From Victivallales bacterium (lineage in GTDB: Bacteria > Verrucomicrobiota > Lentisphaeria > Oligosphaerales > Oligosphaeraceae), in NCBI GenBank assembly GCA_017431185.1, contig JAFRLP010000529.1, forward strand, positions 1-14,602: 14,602 nucleotides of DNA, given 5' to 3'. The notes under the pieces were generated by a model, which had not been told where the DNA came from, searched no databases, and saw nothing but the letters and a program-made list of their open reading frames with translations. Shown here piece by piece: positions 14,588 to 14,602 of the stretch. Both the position numbers and the translations under genes were made by a program. Position 1 is the first letter of the stretch. Each line of letters starts with the position of its first letter.

Positions 14588-14602
14588 GCGGCGGAACGCC
14601 GC
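14588..14602 (+). terminator. Possible terminator hairpin behind pta, cut by the window end
   Basis: GCGGCG (14588-14593) and CGCCGC (14597-14602) form a perfect 6-bp GC stem with a GAA loop, 25 nt past the pta stop. The window ends exactly at the base of the stem, so the presence of a following T tract cannot be seen. Confidence 0.5.

Overview
The window looks like a chromosomal segment of an anaerobic, carbohydrate-fermenting member of the PVC superphylum, most likely Lentisphaerota/Victivallales. The main pointer is a prepilin-type protein with a [20 protein letters not shown] N-terminus followed by [12 protein letters not shown] and a C-terminal H...DG signature. As far as I recall, this protein class is strongly expanded in Victivallis and its relatives. 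Coding sequence is GC-rich and intergenic DNA is clearly AT-richer. The taxonomic call is an inference from protein style; there is no rRNA in the window.

Layout from left to right: (1) tRNA-Pro(UGG) with encoded CCA on the minus strand, with a terminator-like hairpin behind it. (2) A gene-free 540-bp region holding two inverted repeats, a candidate promoter and a 36-bp-period direct repeat. It leads into (3) a 1068-aa plus-strand protein resembling DUF4450-type six-hairpin glycosidases. (4) A convergent intergenic region with a GC-rich 53-bp element present twice at an 82-bp period. (5) An IclR-family regulator on the minus strand. (6) A divergent control region with a consensus sigma70-type promoter (TTGACA, 17 bp, TATAAT). 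(7) A tight four-gene plus-strand unit: pseudopilin-like protein, exported DUF6067-like glycosidase-type protein, cytoplasmic DUF6259-like TIM-barrel protein and DMT-superfamily permease. Gaps are 16 nt, 1 nt and a 4-nt ATGA overlap. (8) A 265-nt spacer, then ackA (GTG start) and pta, the phosphotransacetylase-acetate kinase pathway, ending in a hairpin at the window edge.

Read together, units 5 to 7 form a candidate regulated glycan or sugar-acid utilisation locus: an IclR-type sensor, a surface pilin-like protein, an exported and a cytoplasmic glycosidase-like protein, and an inner-membrane transporter. It has no SusC/SusD pair, no ABC or PTS components and no CAZyme family I can name with certainty. 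This is the part of the window most likely to be an undescribed system. The substrate cannot be read from the sequence. The ackA-pta pair would turn the resulting acetyl-CoA into acetate and ATP, but it appears to have its own promoter and need not be part of the locus.
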